Source of the DNA: Cupriavidus sp. WKF15
Lineage (GTDB): Bacteria > Pseudomonadota > Gammaproteobacteria > Burkholderiales > Burkholderiaceae
Direction of reading: 5' to 3'
Length of the DNA: 64,000 nt
Assembly: GCF_029278605.1 (NCBI RefSeq)
Contig: NZ_CP119572.1
Location: 744,001 to 808,000, forward strand
A model generated the notes under the pieces. The model was not told the origin of the DNA, did no database searches, and was given only the letters and a program-made list of their open reading frames with translations. The translations under genes and the position numbers were made by a program. Every line of letters begins with the position of its first letter. The stretch's first letter is position 1. Below, piece after piece: positions 8,368-16,530 of this stretch.

Positions 8368-8685
8368 GGACGGTTCTGGCAGGCAGGAACGTGGGTTCAA
8401 CGTTGCCAGGGCGTAGCGGGCCCCAGCGTAGCGCCACTGTATCGGTTCGGAATCGGAGGCAGGTCGGAGATAGCAGGCAGGTACCGTGCCTGTTGCCACT
8501 GGTGCTGTCGCGCTTTTTTTGGTATGGCGCCGCCACCGGCGGAGGACGTCATGGCGATGGCCCCGGTCATGGTCGCGCGGCCCCGGCCAAGTGTGCCTTT
8601 CCCCACAGACACCGCGATGCCTGCCGCTTCAAGCTGAACTGTCCGCGCCGCATGGGCGGTGCGATGTCCGCACGGAGGAAGCAGC
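8368..8685. other. Divergent intergenic region, nothing specific seen
   Basis: A 318-bp gap between the starts of the divergent GGDEF/EAL and cytochrome genes. It must hold promoters for both, but I see no clear hexamers, palindrome or repeat. Part of it may be coding if the GGDEF/EAL protein uses an upstream start. Confidence 0.4.
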
Positions 8686-9570
8686 ATGGCTCGTTATCTG
8701 CGTGTGGCGGCGTGGTCGCTGGCCGGCTTGGTCGTGGCCGCGGCCGGGGTCGTCTATGGCGCCATGCTGATCGGCGACCAGAAGGCCGGGCGCACCATTG
8801 ACGTCAAGGTGGCGCCGGTGGCCTATCGCGACGATGCCGCCAGCGTAGCGCTTGGCAAGTACCTGTTCGAATCGCGCGGCTGCATGGAGTGCCACGGCGC
8901 CGCGGCCGGCGGGCGCCAGGTGTTCGACGACCCGGGCGGGCTGCAGGTGCGCGCGCCCGACCTGACGCGCGGCAACGCTGAGATCGCCCATTACCAGCCG
9001 ATCGACTGGGTCCGCAGCATCCGCCATGGCATCGCGCCATCGGGCCGGCCGCTGCTGGTCATGCCCAGCGAAGACTACAACCGGCTCAGCGACGATGACC
9101 TGGCCGCGCTGGTGGCGTACCTGCGCAGCCTGCCCCCGGGCCTTGGCGCGCCCGCCGACATCCGCATGCCGTGGTTCGTGCGCGCGATGTATGGCGCGGG
9201 CTTGATCCGCGACGCGGCTTCCAAGATCGACCACAAGCTGCCGCCGTCGCCGGCGATCGTGCCCTCGGTGACGGCGCAGTACGGCGGCTACGTGGCCAAT
9301 GCCTGCCAGGGCTGCCACCGCGCCGACCTGCGCGGCGGCAAGATCCCCGGTGCCCCGCCTGACTGGCCACCCGCGGCGGACCTGCGGCCCGTTGCGGGGG
9401 GCGCGATGGCGCGCTACGACCGTGCCGCCGCCTTCATCGCCATGATGCGCAGCGGCAAGCGGCCCGACGGGTCGGCCATCAGCACCGTGATGCCGTTCGA
9501 TTCCTTCGGCCGCATGAACGACACCGACCTGACCGCGCTTTACCTGTACCTGGCCAGCCGGCGGAGCTGA
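8686..9570 (+). CDS. Dihaem cytochrome c, membrane-anchored
   Basis: A 294-residue protein with an uncleaved-looking N-terminal hydrophobic anchor (residues 8-30). It has two c-type haem sites, CMECH at 66-70 and CQGCH at 207-211, each in a cytochrome-c fold with later Met candidates (LLVMPSEDY and TVMPFDSF). It should be a periplasm-facing electron carrier. Such dihaem subunits often serve alcohol/aldehyde dehydrogenases or molybdenum hydroxylases of the IorAB type, and an IorAB pair lies 1.3 kb downstream past one opposing gene, so a link is possible but unproven. ATG 8686 is chosen over the upstream in-frame codon at 8659 because GGAGGAAGCAGC precedes it. Confidence 0.88.
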   Translation: MARYLRVAAWSLAGLVVAAAGVVYGAMLIGDQKAGRTIDVKVAPVAYRDDAASVALGKYLFESRGCMECHGAAAGGRQVFDDPGGLQVRAPDLTRGNAEIAHYQPIDWVRSIRHGIAPSGRPLLVMPSEDYNRLSDDDLAALVAYLRSLPPGLGAPADIRMPWFVRAMYGAGLIRDAASKIDHKLPPSPAIVPSVTAQYGGYVANACQGCHRADLRGGKIPGAPPDWPPAADLRPVAGGAMARYDRAAAFIAMMRSGKRPDGSAISTVMPFDSFGRMNDTDLTALYLYLASRRS

Positions 9571-9574
9571 GCCG

Positions 9575-10681
9575 TCAACCTTGCCGGCGGGCCAGGCGCC
9601 GGCCGGCGGCGATGCCCGGCAGCTCCACCCAGCGGTGCAGCAGCATCGCCAGCAGCAGCGCCAGCACGGCGTCGATGGCGAATCGCGCGAGCTGCAGCGC
9701 GTACTGGTCCGGGGCCAGTTCGGGCATCAGCCGCTTGACGCCCTCGATCACGGTAGGGTGGACCAGGTATAGGGCGTACGATAGCTCGCCCAGCCATACC
9801 AGCGTGCGCGGCACGCGCAGCAGGCCGCAGTGCTCGGCGGCGACCGCGCCCGCCAGCAGCGCGGCGGCGGGCAGCCCGCGCCCCGCCAGGCTGAACTCGG
9901 GCCCGACCAGCGGCAGCGAGGCCAGGAACCAGGCGGTGCCCGCGACCAGCATCGCCCACGCCGCGCCGCGCGTCAGCAGGTGGCGCCAGCGCGCATAGGC
10001 CCATGCCAGCAGGCAGCCGAGCAGGAACTCCAGCACCAGCGGATTGCTCGCCATCGCCACCCACGGCCACGCGAACGGATAGCCCTGCGCGGGATCCATG
10101 ACGGGCGCGCCGAAGCGCCACCACGGCAGCGCCAGCGTGAACCCGGCGAACAGCGCCAGCACCACCCACAGCGCGCGCCGGCCCGCCAGCCATAGCCCGA
10201 GCGCGAAGGCGCCGTAGAAGGCCATCTCGTAGTTGAGCGACCAGCCCACGTACAGCGCGGGATAGCCGTAGTAGGGCGCATGGTCCGTACTGGTGGGCAC
10301 GAAGGCCAGCGACAACGCGAACACCGCCGGCGTGACCGGGTTCAGCAGCAGCGCGTGGATGACCGACATGGTCCAGTACGGCGGCGCCAGCCGGCAGCAG
10401 CGGCGGATCACGAAGCTGGCCGGCGTTTCGGGCCGCGGCCGTGCCAGCACCGCGACCCACGCGATGATGAAGCCGCTGATGACGAAGAACACATCGACGC
10501 CGACATGGCCGCGCTTGATGAGGTTGGCGGTGATCCACGCGAGCACGGGCGTCTGTCCGGTGCCCAGCGTCAGGCCGGAGTGGTACAGCACGACATACGC
10601 CGCGGCCAGTCCGCGCAGGGCCTGGATGCTGTCGAGTGTCGCGACGGCGCGTTCGCGGGATTCTGGAATAGTCGGAGTCAC
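9575..10681 (-). CDS. Acyltransferase family 3 membrane protein (OafA-like)
   Basis: A 368-residue multi-span protein that begins with the family signature SIQALRGLAAAYVVLYHS, whose Arg and His are conserved. It also has GHVGVDVFFVISGFIIAW and the RR(C)RLAPPYW stretch. Members transfer acyl groups to sugars of O-antigen, exopolysaccharide or other envelope molecules at the inner membrane; the acceptor here is unknown. Its stop is only 4 bases from that of the convergent cytochrome gene. No glycan genes flank it, so context gives no substrate clue. Confidence 0.9.
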   Translation of the reverse strand: MTPTIPESRERAVATLDSIQALRGLAAAYVVLYHSGLTLGTGQTPVLAWITANLIKRGHVGVDVFFVISGFIIAWVAVLARPRPETPASFVIRRCCRLAPPYWTMSVIHALLLNPVTPAVFALSLAFVPTSTDHAPYYGYPALYVGWSLNYEMAFYGAFALGLWLAGRRALWVVLALFAGFTLALPWWRFGAPVMDPAQGYPFAWPWVAMASNPLVLEFLLGCLLAWAYARWRHLLTRGAAWAMLVAGTAWFLASLPLVGPEFSLAGRGLPAAALLAGAVAAEHCGLLRVPRTLVWLGELSYALYLVHPTVIEGVKRLMPELAPDQYALQLARFAIDAVLALLLAMLLHRWVELPGIAAGRRLARRQG

Positions 10682-10752
10682 TGTTGCTGTGGCGGCGGGC
10701 GGACGCCCCTGATTTCCTGACTGACCTCACCCGGCTGCACAAAGTTCGTGCA

Positions 10753-10768
10753 TGACGCGCGCGCGTCA
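10753..10768. promoter_or_regulatory. Perfect 16-bp palindrome, possible operator
   Basis: TGACGCGCGCGCGTCA is self-complementary. It lies in the 209-bp divergent gap between the acyltransferase and the molybdenum hydroxylase genes, 122 bases before the latter's ATG. A dimeric regulator site is inferred. Alternating CG in GC-rich DNA can also arise by chance. Confidence 0.35.
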
Positions 10769-10890
10769 CGCCCCTGCCGGCAAGGTGACCGGAATTGCAC
10801 TATGCTCATTTGTCCGCGGCGGCCGGTCAATGGCCGTGGGCGCGGCGTGTGAACAAGACTACGGGCAACGTACCCAAGGAGTGTCCCCCC

Positions 10891-11349
10891 ATGACAACTC
10901 TCAATATCAACGGCAAGGCGCAGGAAGTCGACGTGGATCCGTCCACGCCGCTGCTGTGGGCCTTGCGCGACAACCTTGACCTGACCGGGACCAAGTTCGG
11001 CTGCGGCATGGCCGCGTGTGGCGCCTGCACGGTCCATATCAACGGCCAGGCCACGCGCAGCTGCGTGACGCCGGTCTCGGCAGCGGCCGGGGCGCGCATC
11101 ACCACCATCGAGGGCGTGAATGCCGACAAGGTCGGCCGCGCCGTACTCGACGCCTGGATCAAGCATGACGTGGCCCAGTGCGGCTACTGCCAGAACGGGC
11201 AGGTGATGAGCGCGGTGGGACTGCTGCGCAACAAGCCCCGGCCCACCGATGCCGACATCGACCAGGCCATGGCCGGCAACCTGTGCCGCTGCGGCACCTA
11301 CCAGCGCATCCGGGCCGCGATCAAGGACGCGGCCCGCGCGCTGGCCTGA
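10891..11349 (+). CDS. (2Fe-2S)-binding small subunit of an IorA-type molybdenum hydroxylase
   Basis: A 152-residue protein with two [2Fe-2S] clusters: a plant-ferredoxin-type site ([23 protein letters not shown]) and the C-terminal alpha-helical site (QCGYCQNGQ and [11 protein letters not shown]). This is the small subunit of xanthine-oxidase-family enzymes lacking a FAD subunit, as in isoquinoline 1-oxidoreductase and related aldehyde or N-heterocycle hydroxylases. It passes electrons from the Mo cofactor to an acceptor such as cytochrome c. ATG 10891 follows AAGGAGTGTCCCCCC. The large subunit starts 14 bases after its stop, so the two are one operon. Confidence 0.93.
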   Translation: MTTLNINGKAQEVDVDPSTPLLWALRDNLDLTGTKFGCGMAACGACTVHINGQATRSCVTPVSAAAGARITTIEGVNADKVGRAVLDAWIKHDVAQCGYCQNGQVMSAVGLLRNKPRPTDADIDQAMAGNLCRCGTYQRIRAAIKDAARALA

Positions 11350-11363
11350 GCGGAGGCCCTGAC

Positions 11364-13628
11364 ATGCGTATTCGTGGACTCGAGGCCCTGGCCGGCGCAA
11401 GCACGGCGCAGGGCGGCAATGCCGACGGCAGCGGCGCTGCCGGCGTGGCAACGCTGGATCGCCGCAGCTTCCTCAAGCTGAGCGGCCTGGCCGGCGGCGG
11501 CCTGGCACTGGGCATGGTGCCCGTGGCGCAGGCCCAGGAGGGCGGCGCACCGAAGGCGCCCCCATCGGCGCCGCAGGCGTTCCTGGTGATCGCGCCGGAC
11601 AACACGGTGACGATCGCGGTGAACCGGCTGGAATTCGGCCAGGGCGTGCACACCGCGCTGCCCATGGCGCTGGCCGAAGAGCTGGACGTCGACTGGCGCA
11701 ACGTGCGCGCCGCGCTGGCCCCCGCCGGCGATCCGTACAAGGACCCCGGCTTCGGCATGCAGATGACTGGCGGCTCGACTGCCATCAACCATTCGTTCCA
11801 GCAGTACCGCGAACTGGGCGCCCGTGCCCGCGCCATGCTGGTCGCCGCGGCGGCGCGGCAATGGCAGGTCGATCCCGCCAGCTGCAAGGTCGAGCAGGGC
11901 GTGGTGAGCTCGGGCAGCCGGCGTGCCACCTTCGGCGAACTGGCGCCCGCGGCCATGGAGATGCCGGTGCCGCAGCAGGTGCACCTGAAGGACCCGTCGC
12001 AGTTCCGGCTGGTGGGCAAGCCGACGCCGCGGCTCGATGCGCGCGGCAAGCTCGAAGGCAAGCCCGCGTTCGGCATCGATACGCGCGTGAAGGACATGAT
12101 GGTGGCCGTGGTGGCGCGTCCGCCGCGTTTCGGCGGCAAGGTCAAGTCGTTCAACGCCGACAAGGCGCGCGCGATCAAGGGCGTGAGCGACGTGATGCTG
12201 GTGCCGGTGGACCGTGGCGGCACCGGCGTGGCCGTGGTGGCCAACGGCTACTGGCCGGCCAGGCAGGCGCGCGAGGCGCTGCAGATCGAATGGGAAGACA
12301 CCGGCTCGAAGGTGTCGTCGCAGGCGCTGTTCGATGAGTACGCGAAGCTGGCCGCCCAGCCCGGCATCGTGGCGCGCGCCGGGGAGGGCGATATTGCCGC
12401 GGCCGTGAACGGCGCGCCGCGCAAGATCGAAGCCGAGTACCGCTTCCCCTATCTCGCCCATGCGCCGATGGAGCCGCTGAACTGCACGCTGCAGCCCGAG
12501 GTGGCCGGCAAAAAGGTGCAGGCGGTCAAGGTGTGGGTCGGTTCCCAGTTCCAGACCGTGGATCAGGCGGCCGTGGCCCGCGTGCTCGAACTGCGCCCGG
12601 ACCAGGTCACCCTCAACACCATGATGGCGGGCGGCGGCTTCGGCCGCCGCGCGGTGCCCACCTCCGACTACCTGGTGGAAGCGGCCAACGTGCTGCGCGC
12701 CTGGGTCGCCAACGGCCACACCGAACCCCTCAAGGTGGTCTGGAGCCGCGAGGACGACATCCGCGGCGGCTACTACCGTCCGCTGCATGTGCACCGCGCG
12801 CGCATCGGCCTGGACGCGCACGGCAAGGTGGTGGGCTGGCAGCACGCCATCGTCGGCCAGTCGATCCTGAAGGGCACGCCGTTCGAGCCGTTCATGGTCA
12901 AGAATGGCGTCGACGCGACCATGACCGAAGGCCTGCTCGAGAACGACTACAACCTGCCGATGCAGCTTTCGGTACACCACCCGCAGGTGGACGTGCCGGT
13001 GCTGTGGTGGCGCTCGGTCGGCAACACGCACACCGCCTACGTCAAGGAAACGCTCGTGGACGAAATGGCCGCGGCGGCCAGGCAGGATCCGGTGGCCTAC
13101 CGCCTGGCGCGGCTGGACGAGAGCAAGCACGCGCGCCATCGGGCCGCATTGCAGCTGGCGGTGGAAAAGTCCGGCTACGGCAAGCGCAAGCTGCCCAAGG
13201 GGCACGCGTGGGGCGTGGCGGTGCACGAGTCGTTCAACTCGGTGGTGGCCCATGTGGCCGAGGTCTCGCTGGTCAAGGGCGAGCCGCGCGTGCACCGCGT
13301 CACCGCCGGCGTGCACGCCAACCGCGTGGTCAACCCGTTGTCGGCCGAGGCGCAGATCCAGGGCGCCTGCATCTTCGGGCTGGCGATGACGCGGCCCGGG
13401 TTTGCCATCGAGATCGAGAACGGCGCGGTGAAGAACAGCAACTTCCCCGACTACCCGCCGCCGCGGATCACCGACGCGCCCGTGGTCGACGTGTTCTTCG
13501 TGCCCTCGCAGGACCCGCCCACCGGCCTGGGCGAACCAGGCGTGCCGCCGATTGCCCCGGCGGTCGCCAATGCGCTGTTCGTGCTGACGGGCAAGCGGCA
13601 GCGCCAGTTGCCGTTCGTGCTGGCCTGA
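11364..13628 (+). CDS. Molybdopterin-binding large subunit of an IorB-type hydroxylase
   Basis: A 754-residue protein. A Tat-like signal with the twin arginine (LDRRSFLKLSGLAGGG, around residues 32-50) predicts folded export to the periplasm with its small subunit. The xanthine-oxidase-family molybdenum domain is evident: MMAGGGFGRRAVP near 420 for cofactor binding, and GLGEPGVPPIAPAVANA near the C-terminus, whose Glu is the expected catalytic base. It would hydroxylate an aldehyde or N-heteroaromatic substrate with water; the substrate is not evident. No XdhC/CoxI-type maturation gene is adjacent. The nearby dihaem cytochrome (8686-9570) could be its electron acceptor. Confidence 0.93.
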   Translation: MRIRGLEALAGASTAQGGNADGSGAAGVATLDRRSFLKLSGLAGGGLALGMVPVAQAQEGGAPKAPPSAPQAFLVIAPDNTVTIAVNRLEFGQGVHTALPMALAEELDVDWRNVRAALAPAGDPYKDPGFGMQMTGGSTAINHSFQQYRELGARARAMLVAAAARQWQVDPASCKVEQGVVSSGSRRATFGELAPAAMEMPVPQQVHLKDPSQFRLVGKPTPRLDARGKLEGKPAFGIDTRVKDMMVAVVARPPRFGGKVKSFNADKARAIKGVSDVMLVPVDRGGTGVAVVANGYWPARQAREALQIEWEDTGSKVSSQALFDEYAKLAAQPGIVARAGEGDIAAAVNGAPRKIEAEYRFPYLAHAPMEPLNCTLQPEVAGKKVQAVKVWVGSQFQTVDQAAVARVLELRPDQVTLNTMMAGGGFGRRAVPTSDYLVEAANVLRAWVANGHTEPLKVVWSREDDIRGGYYRPLHVHRARIGLDAHGKVVGWQHAIVGQSILKGTPFEPFMVKNGVDATMTEGLLENDYNLPMQLSVHHPQVDVPVLWWRSVGNTHTAYVKETLVDEMAAAARQDPVAYRLARLDESKHARHRAALQLAVEKSGYGKRKLPKGHAWGVAVHESFNSVVAHVAEVSLVKGEPRVHRVTAGVHANRVVNPLSAEAQIQGACIFGLAMTRPGFAIEIENGAVKNSNFPDYPPPRITDAPVVDVFFVPSQDPPTGLGEPGVPPIAPAVANALFVLTGKRQRQLPFVLA

Positions 13629-13637
13629 CCGGCCGGT

Positions 13638-13666
13638 GCGCCGGAGGTGCATGCCGCCTCCGGCGC
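13638..13666 (+). terminator. Hairpin after the hydroxylase operon (possible weak terminator)
   Basis: GCGCCGGAGG (13638-13647) pairs exactly with CCTCCGGCGC (13657-13666) around a 9-base loop, starting 9 bases after the large-subunit stop. Only TATC follows, so it is not a classical intrinsic terminator. It ends 12 bases before the next ATG and could reduce readthrough or stabilise the upstream message. Confidence 0.4.
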
Positions 13667-13678
13667 TATCATGGCGGC

Positions 13679-14434
13679 ATGACGACGACCGCCACTCTCC
13701 ACTATATCTACGATCCCCTGTGCGGCTGGTGCTATGCCGCCGCGCCGCTGGTGCAGGCCGCCCAGGCCGTGCCCGGCCTGGCGCTGGCGCTGCATGCCGG
13801 CGGCATGATGGTCGGGGCGCAACGCCAGCCGGTGACGCCGGCACTGCGCAACTATGTGATGCCGCATGACCGGCGCATCCACGCGCTCACGGGCCAGCCG
13901 TTTGGCGACGCCTATTTCAACGGCCTGCTGTGCGATCCGCATGCCGTGTTCGATTCCGAGCCGCCGATTACCGCGATCCTTGCCACGGCCGCGCTATCGG
14001 CCGAGTTATGGGACGAGTTATGGGACGAGTTATCGGCCGATGCGCCGCAGGACCTGGCACTGGCCATGCTCAAGCGCATCCAGCACGCGCACTACGTCGA
14101 AGGGCGGCAGATCGCCCGGCCCGAGGTGCTGGCCGCGCTGGCCGCCGAACTTGGCATGGCGCCCGAAGCCTTTGGCGCGGCCTACAGCGCCGCGGCCGGG
14201 GCGCCGGCCGCCCGCCATATCGAACAAAGCCGGCGCCTGCTGGGCGCGCTGGGTGGACGAGGTTTCCCGACCTTTGCGCTCGAAACGGACGGTGGCTACC
14301 GCGTCCTCGATTTCGGTCCCTATCTTGGCAAGGCCGCCGAATGGCAGGCGTCGATCGCGCAGCAGTTGCCGGCCAACACCAACGATGCCGGTCGCGCATC
14401 ACCCGTCTGCGGGCCTGACGGCTGCGTGTTGTAA
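13679..14434 (+). CDS. DsbA-family thioredoxin-fold protein (FrnE-like)
   Basis: A 251-residue cytoplasmic protein without a signal peptide. It opens with YDPLCGWCYAAAPL, the C-x-x-C dithiol of DsbA-family oxidoreductases of the FrnE/2-hydroxychromene-isomerase type, followed by the expected all-helical insert. RGFPTFALE supplies the cis-Pro loop. The extreme C-terminus (SPVCGPDGCVL) has two more cysteines. Function is probably thiol-disulfide exchange or a glutathione-linked conversion. The frame is open far upstream, but that part overlaps the hydroxylase gene, so ATG 13679 is the real start. Codons 109-119 are a short in-frame DNA repeat (see 14003-14033). Confidence 0.82.
   Translation: MTTTATLHYIYDPLCGWCYAAAPLVQAAQAVPGLALALHAGGMMVGAQRQPVTPALRNYVMPHDRRIHALTGQPFGDAYFNGLLCDPHAVFDSEPPITAILATAALSAELWDELWDELSADAPQDLALAMLKRIQHAHYVEGRQIARPEVLAALAAELGMAPEAFGAAYSAAAGAPAARHIEQSRRLLGALGGRGFPTFALETDGGYRVLDFGPYLGKAAEWQASIAQQLPANTNDAGRASPVCGPDGCVL
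14003..14033 (+). repeat. 12-bp in-frame tandem repeat in the DsbA-family gene
   Basis: GAGTTATGGGAC occurs twice in tandem (14003-14014, 14015-14026) and begins a third time (14027-14033). It encodes E-L-W-D-E-L-W-D-E-L in the helical part of the protein. Unit length is a multiple of three, so copy-number slippage would keep the frame. Confidence 0.85.
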
Positions 14435-14532
14435 TCCACGCAGCCGGGGCGCGGCCCTATTGCCTTTGCCGCCAGGCCCGCGTAGAACGTGAAAAAAAGC
14501 GAGGGCGGCGGCGCCCGCCGGACAATCGAGGT

Positions 14533-14826
14533 GTGGACATGGAGACCCAGGAAAGCGCGCTGACCATGGCGCTGATGACCGAACCCGCACGCGTGAAGAT
14601 CTGCCGCGCGCTGCTGCAGGCAGGCGAAGAGGGGCTGCCCGCGGCCGACCTGGCGCAACTGGCCGGCCTGCCGATCAAGCGTGCCGGCCACCTGTTCGAG
14701 GAAATGCTGCAGGCCAACGTGGTCACCCTGGCCATCCGCGAGCGCCGTGTCTGCTACGTGCTCAAGGCGCGGCTGGCGGTGACCGAAGCGCTCGGCTATA
14801 TCGACGCCAGCGGGCTGGCCGACTGA
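14533..14826 (+). CDS. Small winged-helix (ArsR-like) regulator
   Basis: About 97 residues (95 from ATG 14539). The whole chain fits a winged helix: ALTMALMTEPARVKICRALL, then GLPAADLAQLAGLPIKRAGHLFEEML as the HTH and a short wing (VVTLAIRERRVCYVL). The metal-site cysteines of SmtB/ArsR sensors are absent. It has one Cys in helix 2 and one in the wing. Target and signal are unknown. It sits alone between the DsbA-family gene and the convergent transglycosylase gene. Both GTG 14533 and ATG 14539 are possible starts. Confidence 0.65.
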   Translation: MDMETQESALTMALMTEPARVKICRALLQAGEEGLPAADLAQLAGLPIKRAGHLFEEMLQANVVTLAIRERRVCYVLKARLAVTEALGYIDASGLAD

Positions 14827-14846
14827 GCCCGCGGCACGGGACATAC

Positions 14847-16376
14847 CTATCTGCTGACTTCCTTCAGCGCGCGTTCCCGCGCGGCCTGCATGTCCTGCAC
14901 CAGCCGGTAGGCGGCATAGTACTTGTAGATGTTCCGCACATAGGTCGTGGTCTCGATGCCGATCTTCTCGGCCACCACGATTTCCACATTGTTGAACCAC
15001 TTGTCCGGGTCCAGGCCGCGCGCCGCGGCCTCCTTGCGCATCTTCGCGATATTGCCGGGGCCGGCGTTGTAGCTGGCAAAGGCAAAGAGCGGGCGGTTCG
15101 CTTCGGAGAAGTGCGCATCGGCGAAATACTGCGTCATCAGCTTGTCCAGGTACTTGGTGCCCGCGTGGATGTTCGACTCGGTCTGCTTGATATCGCCCAC
15201 GTTGAGCTCCTTGCCGGTGGCGGGCATGACCTGCATGACGCCGATCGCGCCCACATGGCTGCGGGCCTTCTGGTTCAGCTGCGATTCCTGGAAGCCCTGC
15301 GCGGCCAGCATCAGCGGGTCGAAGCTGTAGTCCTTGCCGTACTTTTCGAAGAAGGCGATGGTCTGCTCGAAGCGCTTGTATTCCGCATCGTTGGTGTTGT
15401 TGCGGATCTGCTTGACGCTCTTCATCAGTTGCTTGAGCCGGTATTCCGCGACACTGTGCTTCTTCAGGTGGTTGACGTAGAAATCATCGATCGCCGCACG
15501 CAACTGCGGGCTGTTCTTGCGGAAGGCCCAGCCGACATAGCCCGCGGCGCGGACCACGAGGTCCTCGCGCACCTTGATCTTGGGCAGGATCTGCGCCCAC
15601 ATCGCGGCTTTCCAGTCGTCCACCACGATGATCGGCAACAGCCCGGCATTGACCATCTCCATGGCATCTTCGTCTTCGAGCGCGTCGGGCAGCAGCACAA
15701 GTTTCACGGGTGCCTTGCCGGTCTGGCGCAGGCTGTCGTTCAGGGCCGTCAGGCTTTCGTAGTAGCTGCTCGTGCGCCGCACGTGCACGGTCTTGCCGGA
15801 CAGGTCGACCAGGCTGGACAGCGCCGGTGCCTTGGGCCCGGTGACGATCAGTTCGCGCACCGGCTTGCGGTCGCGTGGCGCGGCGAAGTCGACCAGCTTG
15901 AGCCGGGATTCGGTCTCGGTCAGGTTGCCGGCGGCAATGTCGCCCAGGCCAGCGGCCAGGTCGGGCAGCAGGCGGTCGCGCGTGGTCGGGATGATGATGA
16001 CCGTCAGCGGGCGCTTGCCGAGGCGGCTGGCGTAGGTCTTGTTCAGGTAGCGCTCGAAGTCCCGCACCAGCCCGGCCGTCAGGCCGCACTCGCGGCCCTT
16101 GTCACTGAAGTACAGCGTGCGGCTGTAGGGCACCAGCACGCGGATGACGTGGCGATCGACCATTGCGTCGAAATCGCCCTTCCAGGGTTTGTTGGCCAGG
16201 TTGAGCCCGCGTACGGCGGCGGCATCGGTTTTTGCGGCTGGCGCGGCCGCTGTCGGCGCGGACGCCGGCGCCGACTTTTGCTGCGCGGCGGCAAGCGGGC
16301 CGAAGCAGCATGCTGCCCCCACCAGGCCTTGCAGCAAGAGGCCTGCCAGCTTGGGGGGCAAGCGGAAAGCGGGCAT
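14847..16376 (-). CDS. MltF-like membrane-bound lytic transglycosylase
   Basis: A 509-residue exported protein. It has a signal sequence (residues 1-31), an Ala/Pro-rich linker, a periplasmic solute-binding-type domain (about 65-300), and a C-terminal soluble-lytic-transglycosylase domain with the catalytic Glu in LAAQGFQESQLNQKARS, followed by GAIGVMQVMPATGKELNV and SYNAGPGNIAKMR. This SBP-SLT order is that of MltF. It would cleave peptidoglycan non-hydrolytically to 1,6-anhydro products, with the first domain sensing muropeptides. No lipobox is evident; the cysteines at 23-24 (GAACCFG) lack the usual context, so outer-membrane lipid anchoring is unclear. Confidence 0.88.
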   Translation of the reverse strand: MPAFRLPPKLAGLLLQGLVGAACCFGPLAAAQQKSAPASAPTAAAPAAKTDAAAVRGLNLANKPWKGDFDAMVDRHVIRVLVPYSRTLYFSDKGRECGLTAGLVRDFERYLNKTYASRLGKRPLTVIIIPTTRDRLLPDLAAGLGDIAAGNLTETESRLKLVDFAAPRDRKPVRELIVTGPKAPALSSLVDLSGKTVHVRRTSSYYESLTALNDSLRQTGKAPVKLVLLPDALEDEDAMEMVNAGLLPIIVVDDWKAAMWAQILPKIKVREDLVVRAAGYVGWAFRKNSPQLRAAIDDFYVNHLKKHSVAEYRLKQLMKSVKQIRNNTNDAEYKRFEQTIAFFEKYGKDYSFDPLMLAAQGFQESQLNQKARSHVGAIGVMQVMPATGKELNVGDIKQTESNIHAGTKYLDKLMTQYFADAHFSEANRPLFAFASYNAGPGNIAKMRKEAAARGLDPDKWFNNVEIVVAEKIGIETTTYVRNIYKYYAAYRLVQDMQAARERALKEVSR

Positions 16377-16530
16377 GTCGGGCAGCGCGGCCGCTGCGCG
16401 AGTGCCTGCGGCGCGTGCTACTGGAGTCTAGTGCGGATACGGCCCGGTGCAAGCCGGTCGTGAGCCGGCTGGCGACGGGGGCGCCGGCAGCGGCTTGCCA
16501 GTCCACTGCCGGCGAAGATGCTGCGGTTCG

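Noticed and set aside
5443..8637. Very long open frame (over 1000 codons) on the + strand opposite the GGDEF/EAL gene
   Set aside because: It is an antisense shadow in GC-rich DNA: low-complexity Arg/Ala/His/Gln composition, no domain, and the opposite strand has a complete multidomain protein.
12533..13678. Upstream extension of the DsbA-family gene
   Set aside because: The in-frame extension overlaps the hydroxylase gene in another frame and has no family features; the domain begins right at ATG 13679.
11298..13844. Long minus-strand frame opposite the molybdenum hydroxylase large subunit
   Set aside because: No domain, His/Gly/Arg-rich shadow; the + strand protein has all family motifs.
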